Positions 1 through 9,599 of a stretch of 64,000 nt of DNA are shown here, one piece after another. The stretch's first letter is position 1, and each line of letters begins with the position of its first letter. Made by a program: the position numbers and the translations under genes. The notes under the pieces are model-generated. The model was not told where the DNA came from. It did not search any database and saw only the letters and a program-made list of their open reading frames with translations. This stretch comes from Leucaena leucocephala (lineage: Eukaryota > Streptophyta > Magnoliopsida > Fabales > Fabaceae). The DNA is taken from NCBI GenBank assembly GCA_037074615.1, contig CM073527.1, positions 11,806,848-11,870,847 of the forward strand, given 5' to 3'.

Positions 1-525
1 TACCAGTAAATCATTTTTGGTTCTTTTTATAAAAAGAGTTGTATCCACCTTGTCTCTTTCAAAATTTTTATTTAACAGAAATTACTCAATCATTCATACC
101 AAGCTCTTGGAGTTTGTTTTAAACCATATAAAGCCTTTTTGAGTTTGTAAGCATAATTTGGATGCTTAAAAACTTTCAAAACTAGTATATTTCTTCTATA
201 ATAAAACCATTTAGAAAAGCACCTTCACATCTATTTGATAGTTTAAAATCTTTAATACGTGCAAAGGCTAAAAGAACTTGTATTGCTTCCAATCTTGCTA
301 CTGGAGTATACATTTCCTTATAATCAATAACTTCTTCTTGATTATAGCCCTTTCAACTAATCTAGCTTTAATCCTAATGATAACTATACATTCATCAAGC
401 TTATTCTTGAATATCCACTTGGTGCCTATAACAAGATGATCTATTGGCCTGGGTACCAAGTCCCAAACTTAATTTCTTTCAAATTGGTTAAGTTCTTCTT
501 GCATGACATCGATCTAGAAGGTATT
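1..525 (-). pseudogene. Ty1/copia reverse transcriptase fragment
   Basis: Read on the minus strand, this stretch gives the start of a copia reverse transcriptase in pieces. Around 525-380 are residues of the type MQEELNQFE..VWDLVPRP, then IGTKWIFKNKLDE. Near 190-90 come KHPNYAYKLKKALYGLKQ and PRAWYE. These are the usual N-terminal half-motifs of the copia RT domain (RVT_2). The frame breaks several times and stops interrupt it, so it cannot make a working enzyme. The catalytic YVDD box would lie beyond position 1, outside the window. It is continuous in order and strand with the integrase and protease fragments at 880-2225, so it belongs to the same dead element. Confidence 0.85.
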
Positions 526-879
526 TGATAGTGCCTCATTCACATTGGTTAATTCAATATTTGAAATGAATGCAACAAAGCGTACTTTATTGAACACTTG
601 TCTCTAGGTTCTCACCCCTTCATTGACTTCACCAATGACCTAGTCTAAAGAATGTTTCTTTATATGATGTCAGGCTTTAGGTTGATCATCATCATGGGAA
701 TAATTTTCATAAATCTTTTCATAATTTGATGATGTTAAATTTTTGTTAAGATTCCAATTTTTAAACTTTTGAATAATCTTAGCATCATCATCGGAAGAAG
801 GTTTTTGAAAAATTTTCAATTTCAACAAAAACAACATGAATGGATTCTTCATTCATAAAAGATCATTTATTAAACACTT

Positions 880-1560
880 TATATCCCTTATTATAATTAG
901 AATAGTCTAGAAATATACCCTCATCATATTTACGGTTGAATTTACCAAGGTTATCTTGCTGTGGATAAAACACTTGCTGCCAAAAATCCACAGATGATAA
1001 ATGTTTGGTTTTCTCCCCTTGTATAGCTCGTATGGTGTCTTGTCAAGTATGCTTCTGACATAGGCTCTATTTATGATGTAGCATACAGTACTCATGGCCT
1101 CAACCCATAATACTTGAGATACACCTTTCTCGTTACTTCATTTTTGCATTCTATTACCCATTATGTTAAGGTGTTTAAGGAGATGAGAAGTTGTGATCAG
1201 TTCTTTTTTCTTCACAGAATATCGTAAAATCATGATTCTTAAATTATTCTCCATGATCAATCTTGATAGACATAATAAAAATATCTTTCTCATTTTGAAC
1301 TTTATTGGCAAAAATAGCAAAGGCATCAAGTGTTTTATCTTTTGATGGAAGAAACAAAGTCCTTATCTAGAATAGTCATAGACTATTACCTATACAAGTT
1401 TCCTCCAAAACATTTTACTCTCGTAGGACCAATCAAATCCATATGGAGCATTTAAAATGGTCTCTTAGTCGAGACTACCTTCTTTAATTTAAATTATTAC
1501 CTTCTTTTCTTTCCTCATTGGCAAGCATCACAAACAATATTGTTTTCAAAATTCATTTTA
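880..1560 (-). pseudogene. Ty1/copia integrase remnant
   Basis: The minus strand carries broken integrase motifs in the correct order. At about 1530-1510 there is CDACQ from the zinc-binding end. At about 1450-1430 there is LHMDLIGPTR, the start of the catalytic core. At 1095-907 there is a clean stretch with YIINRAYVRSILDKTPYEL and YKGRKPNIYHLWIFGSKCF, which is the conserved core-to-C-terminal junction of plant copia integrases. NLGKFNRKYDEGIFLDYS follows in another frame. Frameshifts and stops occur throughout. The order protease, GAG-pre-integrase, integrase, then RT is diagnostic of Ty1/copia, because Ty3/gypsy elements place integrase after RT. Confidence 0.87.
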
Positions 1561-1567
1561 GGAGCAT

Positions 1568-1765
1568 TTAAATATTGTTTTCCTCATCACAAGCATCACA
1601 AACTAGATCTTTTCTAAATAATTTTAAAACTTGGCTTATATTTACATGAGCTAATCTTTTATACCACAACCAACTTTCATTGATTTTTTTTTTGCATAAA
1701 TCAGTTTTTAGAAAGATTTGAATTGAATGAAACAATTTATCAGTTACCATCCCTTGGTGCTCCAA
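1568..1765 (-). pseudogene. GAG-pre-integrase domain of the copia element
   Basis: A 65-residue open stretch on the minus strand contains LWYKRLAHVNISQVLKLFRK followed by DLVCDACDEE. The family pattern is W-[HY]-x-R-[LM]-[AG]-H-V-N, ahead of the C-x2-C of the integrase zinc finger. This is the small domain that joins protease to integrase in copia polyproteins. It is open but is flanked by breaks on both sides, so it is a relic rather than a gene. The start methionine is simply the first ATG and is not a real initiation site. Confidence 0.8.
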
Positions 1766-1829
1766 GTTTTGCTTTCAACTCGTCTTTATTTAGGCTAAGA
1801 TCTTTCTTGTTGATAATTAGGCATTTTTC

Positions 1830-2225
1830 TGTGTTGAAGATTACTCAGTTTTCTTTATTTGCACTTTGACTAACATTGAGTAGATTATGTCATAGTCCAT
1901 TTACATGGTAAACATCTTATATTATCATGCTATCAGTGCTACCAATCTCTTTGATCCCAGCCATTTCTCCATATTAGTGTCCTCTAAAATTGACTTTTCC
2001 CCTTCTGGGTGTAAGCTTTAAGAATTTGTCAGCATCCCCAGTCATATGTCTTGAGCATCCATTATCAATAAAACATTTTGTTGTCTTGGATGCCTTGAGA
2101 AATACTTGCATAAGACATTATTTGACTTTAGGTTCCCATATCTTTTTGGATCCTAATTGGTTAGTCTGTCGAGCCTTCAAAAGGATTAGAGTTATGAATA
2201 GAGGTTCTGAAATATTTTAAATATG
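1830..2225 (-). pseudogene. Ty1/copia aspartic protease remnant and end of gag
   Basis: On the minus strand around 2165-1990, one frame reads KKIWEPKVK, then QVFLKASKTTKCFIDNGCSR followed by HMTGD. This is the classic copia retropepsin start. The catalytic triplet normally reads DSG or DTG and here is DNG, and the SRHMTGD tail that marks plant copia proteases is intact. Downstream, VNGL..HNLLNVSQ near 1900-1850 matches the usual protease end. At least one stop and several frame changes separate the pieces. The opposite-strand ORF at 1990-2220 is only a shadow of this. Upstream gag sequence is not recognisable beyond about 2280. Confidence 0.8.
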
Positions 2226-2339
2226 GTTTTCCTCTATTTTGCTTTCTAACTTTCCTATTGTCCAGATTTAGATCATATCCAATTCCATATTTGTCTTAGA
2301 TACATCTTTGATTCCCTAAAATTATATTAAGAATAAATG

Positions 2340-3829
2340 TGTTGCAATTGTTATGCGTAGGTTATTGAGTATCTTAACTCTAGCATTCAATTCACCAGGT
2401 ATTTATAGCTTTAGATCCAAAGGTATCAGTTAGAGACATTGAGCATTGAGTGAAGTAGAGACAAAATGGCAGTAAGTGTTAGCATTTAATGCGATTTTCT
2501 GATAGTATTTTAGCCGTAACCTCTTTATTTTGAATCCTAAAACATAAACATGCTAGGCAAATATTTTGAGTATAATAGGATATGATAATAAACATATAGA
2601 AATGATTACACTAAGTTTAAACCCGTTGCATCAAAATCTTATTGTTGAAATTATTTGAAAAATTATCAGCATTTATCGGAGAGCTTATCGATAAGATTAT
2701 TTATTGAAGAGGACTTTGATAAAACTTGAATAAAATCCTTTGAAAATAGTTTAGCCTCTTATAAAAAAATGGTATGCTCTAATAGCTTATCGATAAATTT
2801 CATATGGGATTAGACTAAATTTAAAATATGTCAATCTAATTTATCGAAGATTTATTCAAAGAACTAGCTTATTGACTCGCTTATCGATAAATTATTACAA
2901 ATAATATTTTAAAACAATTTTATTATTATGGAAAATTTCTTTCTTATTGAAGACATCATTGATAAGTATTCTTATCGAATATCTTATTGATAAATTGAGT
3001 CTTTAAAAGATTGACAAACTTTTTATTTATCAAATAACTAATCGATAAACTAATAAGATATTCAAACAGAGACTCTATTTAACAAGCATCATTTATCGAA
3101 GTCTTTATTGATAAATCAATTTATTGAATATGACTCCGATAAATTCTCTTCAAAAATGTTTTCAACAAATATATTTCTTTATCAGAGTATCATTCTTATC
3201 GATAAATATTTCAATAAATGACTTTACAAATTTTACTAATTCATTTTTAAATTTATTGAAAACTTTATCGATAAATGAATTTATCGAATAACTCTTTGAA
3301 GATAGATCATTTTGAAAACCAAGACTTAGAGTTTTCTTTATCGTCTATTTATTGAATGTCTTATTGATAAGTAAACTTAACAAATATATTATCGATAAAT
3401 ATCCTTCAAGGATTAATCTTTTCACAAATTTCTTTTCCATATATGAATGGCTTATCGAATAGGTATCTTATCGACAAGCTTTTCACTTAAAATACTTTTG
3501 AAAATATTTGCTCATTGTTATCATCAAAACATTGGAGTTTAATAAAAGAAGCTCTTTGTTGTTCCACCATTTTTGTTGCTGAGAGAATATAAGGGTTAAA
3601 TGATGAAGATATTTTCGTTAATGTTCAAGAGTTTAAATAGTAGTATACGTGACGTTTATGAAGCACTGTGATTAAATGGCCAATCGGTGACAATTAGGTT
3701 ATCAAGAGATTAACTGAAATAGATTAATCAAGGAAGATGGATGTGCAATGCCAGCTCTTACTTCACGGTTATACTTAGCAACTATAAAATATAATTATAT
3801 ACAATTAACCGTTCTTTAATTTAACTATC
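2340..3829 (-). mobile_element. Probable LTR in the dead copia element, rich in TTATCGATAA
   Basis: No coding potential is visible. The stretch starts TGTTGCAATTG and could end at CTATCA near 3829. On the minus strand that would give an LTR from TGATAG to TTGCAACA, with a TATA-like CTATAAATACC at about 2413-2403. AAATG occurs on both flanks but is out of register by one base, so the duplication is uncertain. No primer-binding site follows it, so a solo LTR is the better reading. Its middle, 2640-3480, is full of TTATCGATAA and near variants, which I list separately. The boundaries are inferred and could be wrong. Confidence 0.4.
2685..3470. repeat. Dispersed TTATCGATAA palindrome cluster
   Basis: The exact 10-bp palindrome TTATCGATAA appears at 2685, 2787, 2881, 3196, 3265 and 3389, with TAATCGATAA at 3039. 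Many one-base variants lie between them (TTATTGATAA, TTATCGAATA, TTATCGACAA and similar). Spacing is irregular, so this is not a tandem satellite. Many variants are what CpG deamination of the exact motif would give. Confidence 0.85.
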
Positions 3830-3876
3830 AAATGTAAAAAAATTGTTGACAATTGTTTATGTAGAATTGTTAAGTC

Positions 3877-4050
3877 ACTACTGAAAAATGCTTTTAACAG
3901 AGGTTAAAAGTGACCTTTCACGGCTATTTTGTGAGCGGCGTGAATTCTACTATTGTTTTATATTAACCTTTTAACGGCTTCTTGTAACCATAATTAAAGG
4001 TATCACCTTTCATGGCGATTTTGCTTAAAATTGCCGTAAAAGGTGGTACA
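3877..4050 (+). mobile_element. CACTA transposon terminal fragment
   Basis: The stretch opens with CACTACTGAAAAATGC, the form of a CACTA/EnSpm terminal repeat. It then carries subterminal units in both directions: TTTCACGGCTATTTT, TTTCATGGCGATTTT and the inverse AAATTGCCGTAAAAGG. The opposite terminus (ending in CAGTAGTG) is not present before Ath-3 gag resumes near 4050. It is therefore a truncated end or an internally broken MITE. Its subterminal motif differs from the ACACCGGTGT motif of CACTA-1 to 3, so it is a separate family. Confidence 0.6.
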
Positions 4051-4059
4051 AGTATTCAT

Positions 4060-5887
4060 TTGGTTTAAATTTCTTTTTATTAGTGAAAAGGTCTTTTAAA
4101 ACTTTAGCACAATTAGGATTACATTTTATCAAATCAGGCAAATGAATACTTGCTTCCATTTTTTAAAATAAGTTCATTATTTCTTTTTCTTGTTCCTTTT
4201 TAACAATCTTTTTATTCATCAGATAGGAATAAGGGAGAATAATTTCTTTTATACTTACCTCATTGCCTTTGGATAAGGATGAGACATTATTTCCCTTGGA
4301 GCTTTTGGCCTTATCTTCCTTCAGTAGTGTCTACCTCATCATCATCTTCTAAAAATACCACCTTTTTACAACCTTTGAGTGTGATGGCATTCAATAAATT
4401 AGGATTGATGACAGTGTTAGAGGGGATGGTGCTTACATTTTTATCCTACTGCTCATTCATGGGGTTAGCTAATTGAGTAGCTTATGATGAAGTACTCTCA
4501 AACTTACTCTCTTGGGTGGCTTGACTTATAGAAATGCTGCCAAATTGATTGCCTATGTCAGTAAACTTGGTATCTCACCTTGAAAACCCATCCTCTGCAG
4601 TTCTCTTATTAGAGTTTAGACATTTTAGAATTTGGTCCAACTTGTTATCTTTCTTTTACTCTTGTGAAACAATATGATGATTTTTCCACAATCTACATGA
4701 AGAACATTGATAGGTTCTATTGTTGTCTCTACTTCCATATATAAGGTTTGGATGGTCTTGGTATTTTGGGTTATATGTGTTAGAGAAGGGATCTCTCCTT
4801 TGGAATTGCCCAATTCTTCCCTAACACATAGCTGAAACCTCTTCTACATGTAGGCAATTAGTAGTAATATGTATTATAGATTTACAATTATCACAACTAG
4901 GAGCTACTAGTACTCGACATGAGTTACCTTATACATTTACATTGTTTATTTGTTTGGTCAATCTTTCCATGTAACTGGCAAGTTTGACAAGCGGTGGATC
5001 TCGTGCAGCACTCATCTCATACATTACATTGACATTAGACAAACCATAATGTTCTTCGTTTACTAATATTTTTTTATCATCTCCAATGCATCTTCAACAA
5101 ACATATCATCTATGAAACCATTTGCAACATCTTTTAGAATTTGTTCATCATGGGGTAGAAACCCTTCATTGAATTATAGGATCAGGAATTCGTTTGGAAT
5201 TTAATGATTCAGATATTTGTCTACCATGTCTTGAATACAATTCCAATAGTCATAGAATGATTCCATCACATCCTACTTAACCCCATAAATTTATTTTTTG
5301 CATAGCAGTTATTATGGATAAAGGGCAGCATTTATCCAAGAATGGCATCTTCAAAGTTTTCCATGATTGGTATGCAATGGGTGAGAACCTAAGTAGTGAC
5401 ATGAACCATGTCATGGCTTTTCCTTCCAAGGTGAGGTGAAAGAACTTCCATTAGACGTCATATGTGTTTGCTCTAACTAGTTGTATGCTTCTACATACCA
5501 TAAAGAGGCTCTTCAATTAAGCATACGGGTCTTTACCTGCAGTACTTGAAACTTGGGCAGATTGTGAAGTAATTGTCTCTTAATTTTAAAATCAGTAGTA
5601 AAATCAGGAAGAGCATTATTAAAAGGAACAAAGGTATCATTAAAAGTAGTCATTTCCTTAATAGTTCATCTTCAAGTGGCCTCTTCATTTTATGGGATAT
5701 GATTCACGTGCCCTTCTTCATTATTAGGCTCGCCTCCTTTTTTGGGTGACCTATTATTGTGATTGTTCTCGTTGGTCGCATCCATGATATTATTATAAAC
5801 TTTTGTGTTGTTCTTTACTACACTTTCACTTATAAGGCTTGTAGATGAACTAGCTTCAATACTAGTTATGTCGGGTGTCTGCTCCAT
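4060..5887 (-). pseudogene. Athila-like gag pseudogene (Ath-3)
   Basis: From the first in-frame ATG at 5887 there are 65 open codons rich in Ser, Asn and Thr. The frame then breaks. The capsid-like domain survives as FHLTLEGKAMTWFMSLLRFS near 5440-5380, the counterpart of FHFTLESKAKEWLYTLP in Ath-1. A CCHC knuckle of form C-x2-C-x4-H-x4-C (CDNCKSIIHITTNC) sits near 4900. Further on, PSNTVINPNLLNAITLKG and a segment with CAKVLKDLFTNKKKF match the gag tail of Ath-1 (PSNTVINPNSLNAITLRSG; CAKFLKDLCTNKRKY). Gag would package element RNA into cytoplasmic particles. This copy could not be translated as one protein. Confidence 0.75.
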
Positions 5888-6052
5888 CTTCTTAGGTATA
5901 TTCCTTCTTATTTTTCAATAATTGTTCAAGATCAGAGTAAGCAGGCAGTAGTCCAGTATTCTTGCTCCTAGTCATGCACAAGAAATACAACAAGTGCAGC
6001 TAAAAATATAATAAAAATTACAATAATTAATCAAAAATCAAGGGAATTAACT

Positions 6053-6073
6053 CTCAGGTAATAGTGCCAAAAT
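6053..6073 (-). other. Decayed primer-binding site of Ath-3
   Basis: On the minus strand this reads TGGCACTATTACCTGAGAG. It matches the Athila-type site complementary to the 3' end of tRNA-Asp (TGGCGCC..GCCGGGGA, intact at 56243) except at a handful of bases. Nearly all of those differences are G to A or C to T, as expected from methyl-cytosine decay. It places the 5' LTR on its upstream side, at higher coordinates. Confidence 0.6.
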
Positions 6074-6077
6074 TTTG

Positions 6078-6730
6078 ATGTCACTTATTGTTAGCGCTCA
6101 AATTAATTACTAATTTTAATTTTATGTGTATAGAAGCTAACCCTAAGCAGATCTCAAGGTAGAGTCAATGCGTTGCTTAACTCTTAGTTGAATTAAAGTG
6201 ATTAAAGAGGATATAAGAGTAGAGAAGAGAGTTTAATTTGATTATGGGGATGGTCCAGAAAATTAAACAAAGTAGAGAGTGATTAGAAACAATTACTAGT
6301 ATGATGAGACTTCTAGAATATGGACAGCTTCTGCTATCACTGCTCACAAATAATATATTAGAGCTATAAAATAAAATAATTGCTAAGTCAAAAGATATAA
6401 CCTTAGAAAACTTACTAAGTATAATTATTTATTTCATAAAAACACCTAGAACCCTAGAATGAATTTAATTCATAAATAATTATTCAAGAACCACCAGCTT
6501 GCAATCCTAATATTAGTTATGATCTATCATCTAAGAAAACTAATAACTTTCAACAAAAATTCCTTTTAGGGTTTCTAATGAAATCCTTTCAAAAATATGT
6601 TCAACCACATAATTCAAAAATAAAAGTGGTAAGAACATACAATAAATATATGAATGAAGATAAAAAATCACAACTAATAAAGGGATCACAATAGTTCGAT
6701 CACAAATTTATTCAAAAAGAAATAAATAGG
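6078..6730 (-). mobile_element. Partial 5' LTR of Ath-3
   Basis: Adjoining the decayed primer-binding site, the plus strand starts TGATGTCACTTATTG, i.e. a minus-strand LTR ending in ...GACATCA. No ORF is visible. The LTR runs up to the ATAGG duplication where the C-LTR entered, and presumably resumes after 8536. I could not find its outer end, which may lie anywhere up to about 9000. Confidence 0.5.
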
Positions 6731-6808
6731 TGTAAGGAATTGGAAGACACGCAGTGAAAATTAATTTAAAAATTTTTTCCATTCCTTGTCAGGATCTACC
6801 GTATGTGT

Positions 6809-6991
6809 TTAAGTCAAGTGGAAAGAAGCATTACCCTTGGTGTTCCTCAGTGACTTCCACAGCTTCTCTCCGCGACTGGTAATCTCTTTTCGATCACAAT
6901 AAGATGTCCACAGCTTCTCTCCGCGGCTCGTGTTCTCTTTCTGATCGCAAGAAGTTGACGCCTCAGGTCGGCTTCCTCTACTGGTATCCAC
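6809..6991 (-). CDS. Short ORF in the sense strand of the C-LTR, repeated motif
   Basis: Sixty codons in the transcriptional sense of the LTR, near its 3' end. The product has an internal repeat: SCDQKENTSRGEKLWTS followed by YCDRKEITSRGEKLWKS. The equivalent frame in copy 2 (about 25020-25190, plus strand) preserves the motifs and the same C-terminal end, NTKGNASFHLT then stop, though it lacks one Gly and has other changes. It may only reflect a tandem duplication in an untranslated leader. A function is unknown and none is claimed. Confidence 0.25.
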   Translation of the reverse strand: MDTSRGSRPEASTSCDQKENTSRGEKLWTSYCDRKEITSRGEKLWKSLRNTKGNASFHLT

Positions 6992-7391
6992 ACGAACAGC
7001 GTTCTAACCACGAACGACGTCCTAACGTCTCCTGTCCCTCTAAGGCTCTCTCAAGAATTCGTCCTCTCCGTCTATACTTCAGCAGTTTCTTATCTGCTAA
7101 CCTTTTGCAGATTCTGTTCGGCCTTTTGTGTCATGTATTGTGTACAAAAACTGTAGTTCCTAAAATCAGATATATAGGATGCTCTGTGTTTTCCTCAACC
7201 GAATTGGATCTTAGAATTAATCTATATTAATTCTAAAATTAATACAATATCACATATTGTATAATTTGATAAGAAACTAATTAAATAAATAATATTTATA
7301 TTAAATCCGTCCCACAGATTTAATTTACCTATTTATTTAATTTAAATAAAGATAAGGTTGGACTATATTTGATTTATTCTCATAAATCAAA

Positions 7392-7556
7392 TTTGAGATA
7401 TCCTATCAATTTGAATTTCAAATTCAAACTTGATAGAGATTTAATTTATCCTTATAAATTAAATCTTGTAAATATCTCTTATATGAGATATCCTATCAAT
7501 TTGAATTTCAAATTCAAACGTGATAGAGATTTAATTTATCCTTATAAATTAAATCC
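7392..7556. repeat. Direct repeat (about 2 x 84 bp) inside C-LTR copy 1
   Basis: Two adjacent units each contain GATATCCTATCAATTTGAAT, an inverted AATTTGAATTTCAAATT core, and TAATTTATCCTTATAAATTA. Copy 2 of the LTR carries one unit only (about 24535-24625). The duplication therefore arose in, or was lost from, one lineage. Confidence 0.75.
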
Positions 7557-8536
7557 TATATATCCATTATATATAATATATATATACGAATTTATATATA
7601 TATGAATATAAATATAAATAAATATATACATCAACCCTGGATCATTCATTAAATCTAGACACGTCTTAGATTCAATGAATCTAGACATCATAGCTCGTGT
7701 TGGGCTATTTTATGTGCGACCTTGTAGGCCCATATGAAGTTGACAGTGGGCCATTTGCTATACTGGCCCACAAGTCGCAAGCAGTCTCTAGCAAGACATA
7801 ACGACTACCCAAATCATATGAGGATCGATAAACGATGTAACCTTTTATACAACCATATCATGTCCCTTCTGTCACGCGATATTTTAGTCATGGATGAGGC
7901 ATGAATAATGTCATCCTCCTATTCCTGACCGTTACTTTCTCGATCCTTGAGTAGTCTGACTATAGAAATGGAACTACCTTTCCATTACAGTATGGCCATA
8001 CATTTCTCAGACTCACTCATCGAGGGGCCCAGTAATATCTCTCTACGAATGTGAGGGACAAATTCCATCTTGACCATTCACATTCCTCCGCATGAAAAAC
8101 CATTAAGCCGAACATAGTCTTTATGATCACTTGGTCAAAAGTGACTTTTGACTAGGTCAAAACTGAGCGTTTGTCATGTAGGAATCCATGATGATCTCAG
8201 GTCAAAGGGCATAGTGACATGGTTTGTATATGAGAGAAGCTTATGACGTAACCCATGCAGCTCTCTCATAGCGGGTCGGTCCAACACCTTGTACTCTTAC
8301 ATGTGCCTATGACTTTGATTTATATCTCTATACATCTGCAAATTCATACTGGTCTTATTTCATCTCTGCTCCCACACAGATGACCGACCAGAGACATTTA
8401 GGATAAGATCATGAATTATCCAAGAATAATCATCACAGTAAACATGCAAATAATATGATAACAATTGATAAACTCATAAATCAATAATGTTCATAAGACA
8501 ATGATTGGCCCCTAGGGCACATTTTCCAACAATAGG

Positions 8537-9599
8537 TTCATAAGCAAGTCTTCAAAATCCTAAAAACTCAAGAAATCTTAAAACTTGAAAATAAAATATC
8601 AAACCTTAGTAAAAAAAACTATTACAACTCCCTAACAATAAAAACATAGAGCTCAAACCTACAACCTTAATCCTCGAGAAAGAGGAGAATTAGCCACTCA
8701 TGTGGCTAGATGACACCATGATGAATAATGGAAGCAAGAGAACAATAGAGGAGATAAAGAGATGGAATGATAGTGAGTAAGGTGGTGTGTTAAATGGAGG
8801 AGCTTGGGGTCCTTTACATAGTCCTAGCATGTGGTTAGGTGCCTTTCCTGTCAATGTGAGTCTCTTCATTGATTGACTCTCTAAAAGATAATGATAATAT
8901 TTATTTATTTTCAGTATCATTCCAAACTGTCATATTTTCCAATATCTCTAGAGATAATCTTTTTTTAACTCAAATGTTCTATAAATAATTCAAACAAAAA
9001 GTAATAGGATAAAAGAAATAAACAATTAATAAAAAAATAGAAAATATAACATATTTATCTATTATCCTTTGATAAAATTCAAATGTTATATATTGAGAAA
9101 TTATCTTCGAATTAATTCAAATGATATTGGATTGATATAATATAACATAAGTCTAATATTATATTATATTATATGAAATGAATAAATTAATATAATATAA
9201 TAAAATATAATATTATTGGAGTTATTTTAATTTTATCTAATTAGATATTATAATTTTCTCATTCAATTTGACAATTCTTCAACTAACCTTTCTCATATAA
9301 TATAATTGTGTAGTAGTTGATGTGAGTCACTCAACATTTATTCAGTTTAATTTTTTCAATTTCCTGAAATACATAAAAGCAAAATATATTGATGTAAGTC
9401 AATTTAATCAAGAGAAATAATAAAATCAATAAAAATAAAATAAAATAAAATTTTTAATTATTTAATTCATAAAATCAATTAAAGCACAAAGTAAGTAAAA
9501 CTACTACAATAATACATATTAAACATGATAAATTCTCTAAAATAGATAGAAAATAATATGATAAAATAGGGATTCATTAATGACTCATTTGGTTTAGAA
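8537..9599. other. AT-rich stretch without a recognisable gene
   Basis: Nothing here reads as a gene. The 76-codon minus-strand ORF at 8690-8920 has no family motif that I know. From about 9120 to 9240 there is a simple run of TATAATATTA-type units, and at 9436-9455 a short AAAAT microsatellite. The beginning may still be the far part of the Ath-3 LTR. Confidence 0.6.

Larger units (their letters stand above)
4051..6077 (-). mobile_element. Ath-3: Athila-like Ty3/gypsy remnant (gag part)
   Basis: This is the minus-strand body of an Athila-like LTR retrotransposon. Reading from its 5' side it holds a decayed primer-binding site (6073-6053), a gag start at 5887, the retrotransposon gag domain near 5460-5300, a zinc knuckle near 4910-4850 and the gag C-terminal region down to about 4060. 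Protease, RT and integrase are absent; a CACTA fragment lies where protease should begin. The gag C-terminal motif matches those of Ath-1 and Ath-2, so all three are one clade. Multiple frameshifts and stops make it dead. Confidence 0.75.
6731..8531 (-). mobile_element. Solo C-LTR, copy 1
   Basis: On the minus strand the element runs from TGTTGGAAAATGTGCCC to CTTCCAATTCCTTACA, with TG...CA ends and 1801 bp. It is flanked by a perfect 5-bp duplication, ATAGG, at 6726-6730 and 8532-8536. There is no internal domain or second LTR, so it is a solo LTR left by LTR-LTR recombination. Copy 2 at 23566-25268 is the same family in the opposite direction. Copy 1 is about 100 bp longer because an AT-rich block of roughly 84 bp near 7390-7555 is duplicated. 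Between 7560 and 7630 is a TA-rich run. I do not recognise coding sequence that would assign the superfamily. Confidence 0.9.

Noticed and set aside
1990..2220. 76-codon plus-strand ORF
   Set aside because: It is the antisense of the copia protease motifs SRHMTGD and KKIWEPKVK, so it is a shadow.
2640..3480. CRISPR-like array of TTATCGATAA
   Set aside because: Units are too short, spacing is irregular, and the context is a plant retrotransposon.
4051..6077. Endogenous pararetrovirus or viral insertion
   Set aside because: Gag, tRNA-Asp-type primer site and LTR structure fit Athila gypsy elements. No coat, movement or viral RT arrangement was seen anywhere in the window.
7369..7605. 78-codon ORF with internal amino-acid repeats
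   Set aside because: The repeat is the direct AT-rich DNA duplication in the C-LTR. Copy 2 has only one unit, and no start or family supports coding.
9120..9240. Possible satellite or centromere repeat
   Set aside because: Only a short run of TATAATATTA-type units with no fixed period; simple low-complexity DNA.
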